Shown: piece by piece, positions 4,701 to 5,177 of the stretch
Numbering within the stretch: the first letter of the stretch is position 1
Layout of the letters: each line of letters starts with the position of its first letter
Source of the DNA: Methanobacterium sp. UBA8
GTDB taxonomy: Archaea > Methanobacteriota > Methanobacteria > Methanobacteriales > Methanobacteriaceae
Assembly: GCA_002509665.1 (NCBI GenBank)
Contig: DADN01000152.1
Location: 5,709-10,885, forward strand
DNA length: 5,177 nt
Reading direction: 5' to 3'
Notes under the pieces: generated by a model
What the model was told of the DNA's origin: nothing
Databases searched by the model: none
The model's input: only the letters and a program-made list of their open reading frames with translations
Position numbers and translations under genes: made by a program

Positions 4701-5177
4701 CTATTTAAATTTAGATGGATTTTGCTTTACTAAATTACTATTCTCTGTTTGATATTGAATTGATCTGTCCATGTAGCTATTTGCAAGTGTTACATGCGAA
4801 TTTCCATTTATACTATCCTTCTGTTTAAAGTAAGTAATAGCCTGTTGAAGCTGGGAAGTTGCATTAATCCTGGCATCTATTTCTACCATAAGATTTTGCA
4901 CATATTCTGTAAATACACTATCTTTAGAGTTTTGAGCGTAACTTAAAGCCTTTTGAGCCGAAGTTTTTGCCGAATTAAATTCAGATAATGCACTGTCAGC
5001 GTTTGAACTTGCAGTATCAAGAGAATATTTATTTGAATTCGTCACTGCAGTATTATAATAATTATCTCCATTTTTAAGATGATTACTTATTGTGGAAGAA
5101 AGTCCATTTATACCGCTTGCATCTGACTGAATACATCCGGATATAGCTACTACCGCTGTTAGAAATATTACAAGTAT
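4701..5177 (-). CDS. Membrane-anchored lipoprotein of unknown function, 5' end outside the window
   Basis: The minus-strand frame is open from the window edge at 5177 to TAG at 4701, giving the last 158 residues. The visible start is a hydrophobic signal peptide, I-L-V-I-F-L-T-A-V-V-A, followed by a lipobox I-S-G-C-I-Q with the Cys codon at 5133-5135. The Cys should be lipid-modified and become the first residue of the mature protein, which is then anchored outside the membrane. The mature part is about 144 residues, hydrophilic, rich in Ser, Asn, Gln and Ala, with a single Cys and probably mostly alpha-helical (heptad-like A/L spacing). It may be a small helical bundle or coiled coil. I do not recognise the family. 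A GTG at 5043-5045 could be taken as a start but would remove the signal peptide, so it is internal. Only a handful of N-terminal residues are likely missing. Confidence 0.8.
   Translation of the reverse strand: MLVIFLTAVVAISGCIQSDASGINGLSSTISNHLKNGDNYYNTAVTNSNKYSLDTASSNADSALSEFNSAKTSAQKALSYAQNSKDSVFTEYVQNLMVEIDARINATSQLQQAITYFKQKDSINGNSHVTLANSYMDRSIQYQTENSNLVKQNPSKFK

Noticed and set aside
4591..4752. Plus-strand ATG frame of 53 residues
   Set aside because: No ribosome-binding site. It runs antisense into the end of the lipoprotein gene, and its composition is what random AT-rich DNA gives.
4701..5045. Start of the lipoprotein gene at GTG 5045
   Set aside because: The frame continues upstream through a signal peptide and lipobox, so the GTG is an internal codon.

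Overview
The window looks like the chromosome of a methanogenic archaeon, most likely a Methanobacterium-like member of the Methanobacteriales. Three things point there. The DNA is AT-rich with long, very AT-rich intergenic stretches. It carries a RecJ-like protein with a DnaJ-type zinc-finger front end, an architecture confined to archaea. A small cysteine-containing protein also has the look of the ATC-hydrolase-like/DUF6125 proteins that are common in methanogens. No rRNA, tRNA, CRISPR array, transposase or phage gene was seen.

Layout. Bases 22-663 (+) encode a six-helix TMEM175/DUF1211-type potassium channel. It converges, with a gap of only 26 bp, on a PIN-domain gene (-) whose reading frame runs from 690 up to 1115 but has no ATG, GTG or TTG in its first 55 codons. 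Only the last 86 codons (690-950) have a conventional start, so this is either a gene with a lost or non-canonical start or a young pseudogene. Bases 1119-1509 hold no convincing gene. They do hold AT-rich promoter-like sequence, an imperfect direct repeat, paired TAATATTA palindromes and a weak 45-residue open frame. Bases 1510-2031 (+) encode the 173-residue cysteine-containing protein, which starts at TTG behind a G-rich ribosome-binding site. It converges on the large archaeal RecJ-like DHH phosphoesterase gene (2069-4243, -), with a hairpin flanked by T-rich tracts between the two. Bases 4244-4700 are another AT-rich intergenic region. At the right edge (4701-5177, -) is the C-terminal 158 residues of a lipoprotein. 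Its signal peptide and lipobox are visible just inside the window, but its start codon lies outside.

How the genes relate. They are not an operon: orientations alternate (+ - + - -) and every promoter appears to be separate. The RecJ-like enzyme is a housekeeping nucleic-acid enzyme. The channel, the lipoprotein and the cysteine protein look like single-gene accessory functions. I see no sign of a new multi-gene system. The points most worth following are the start-less PIN gene, the corrected starts of the RecJ-like and lipoprotein genes, and the repeats in front of the TTG-started gene.
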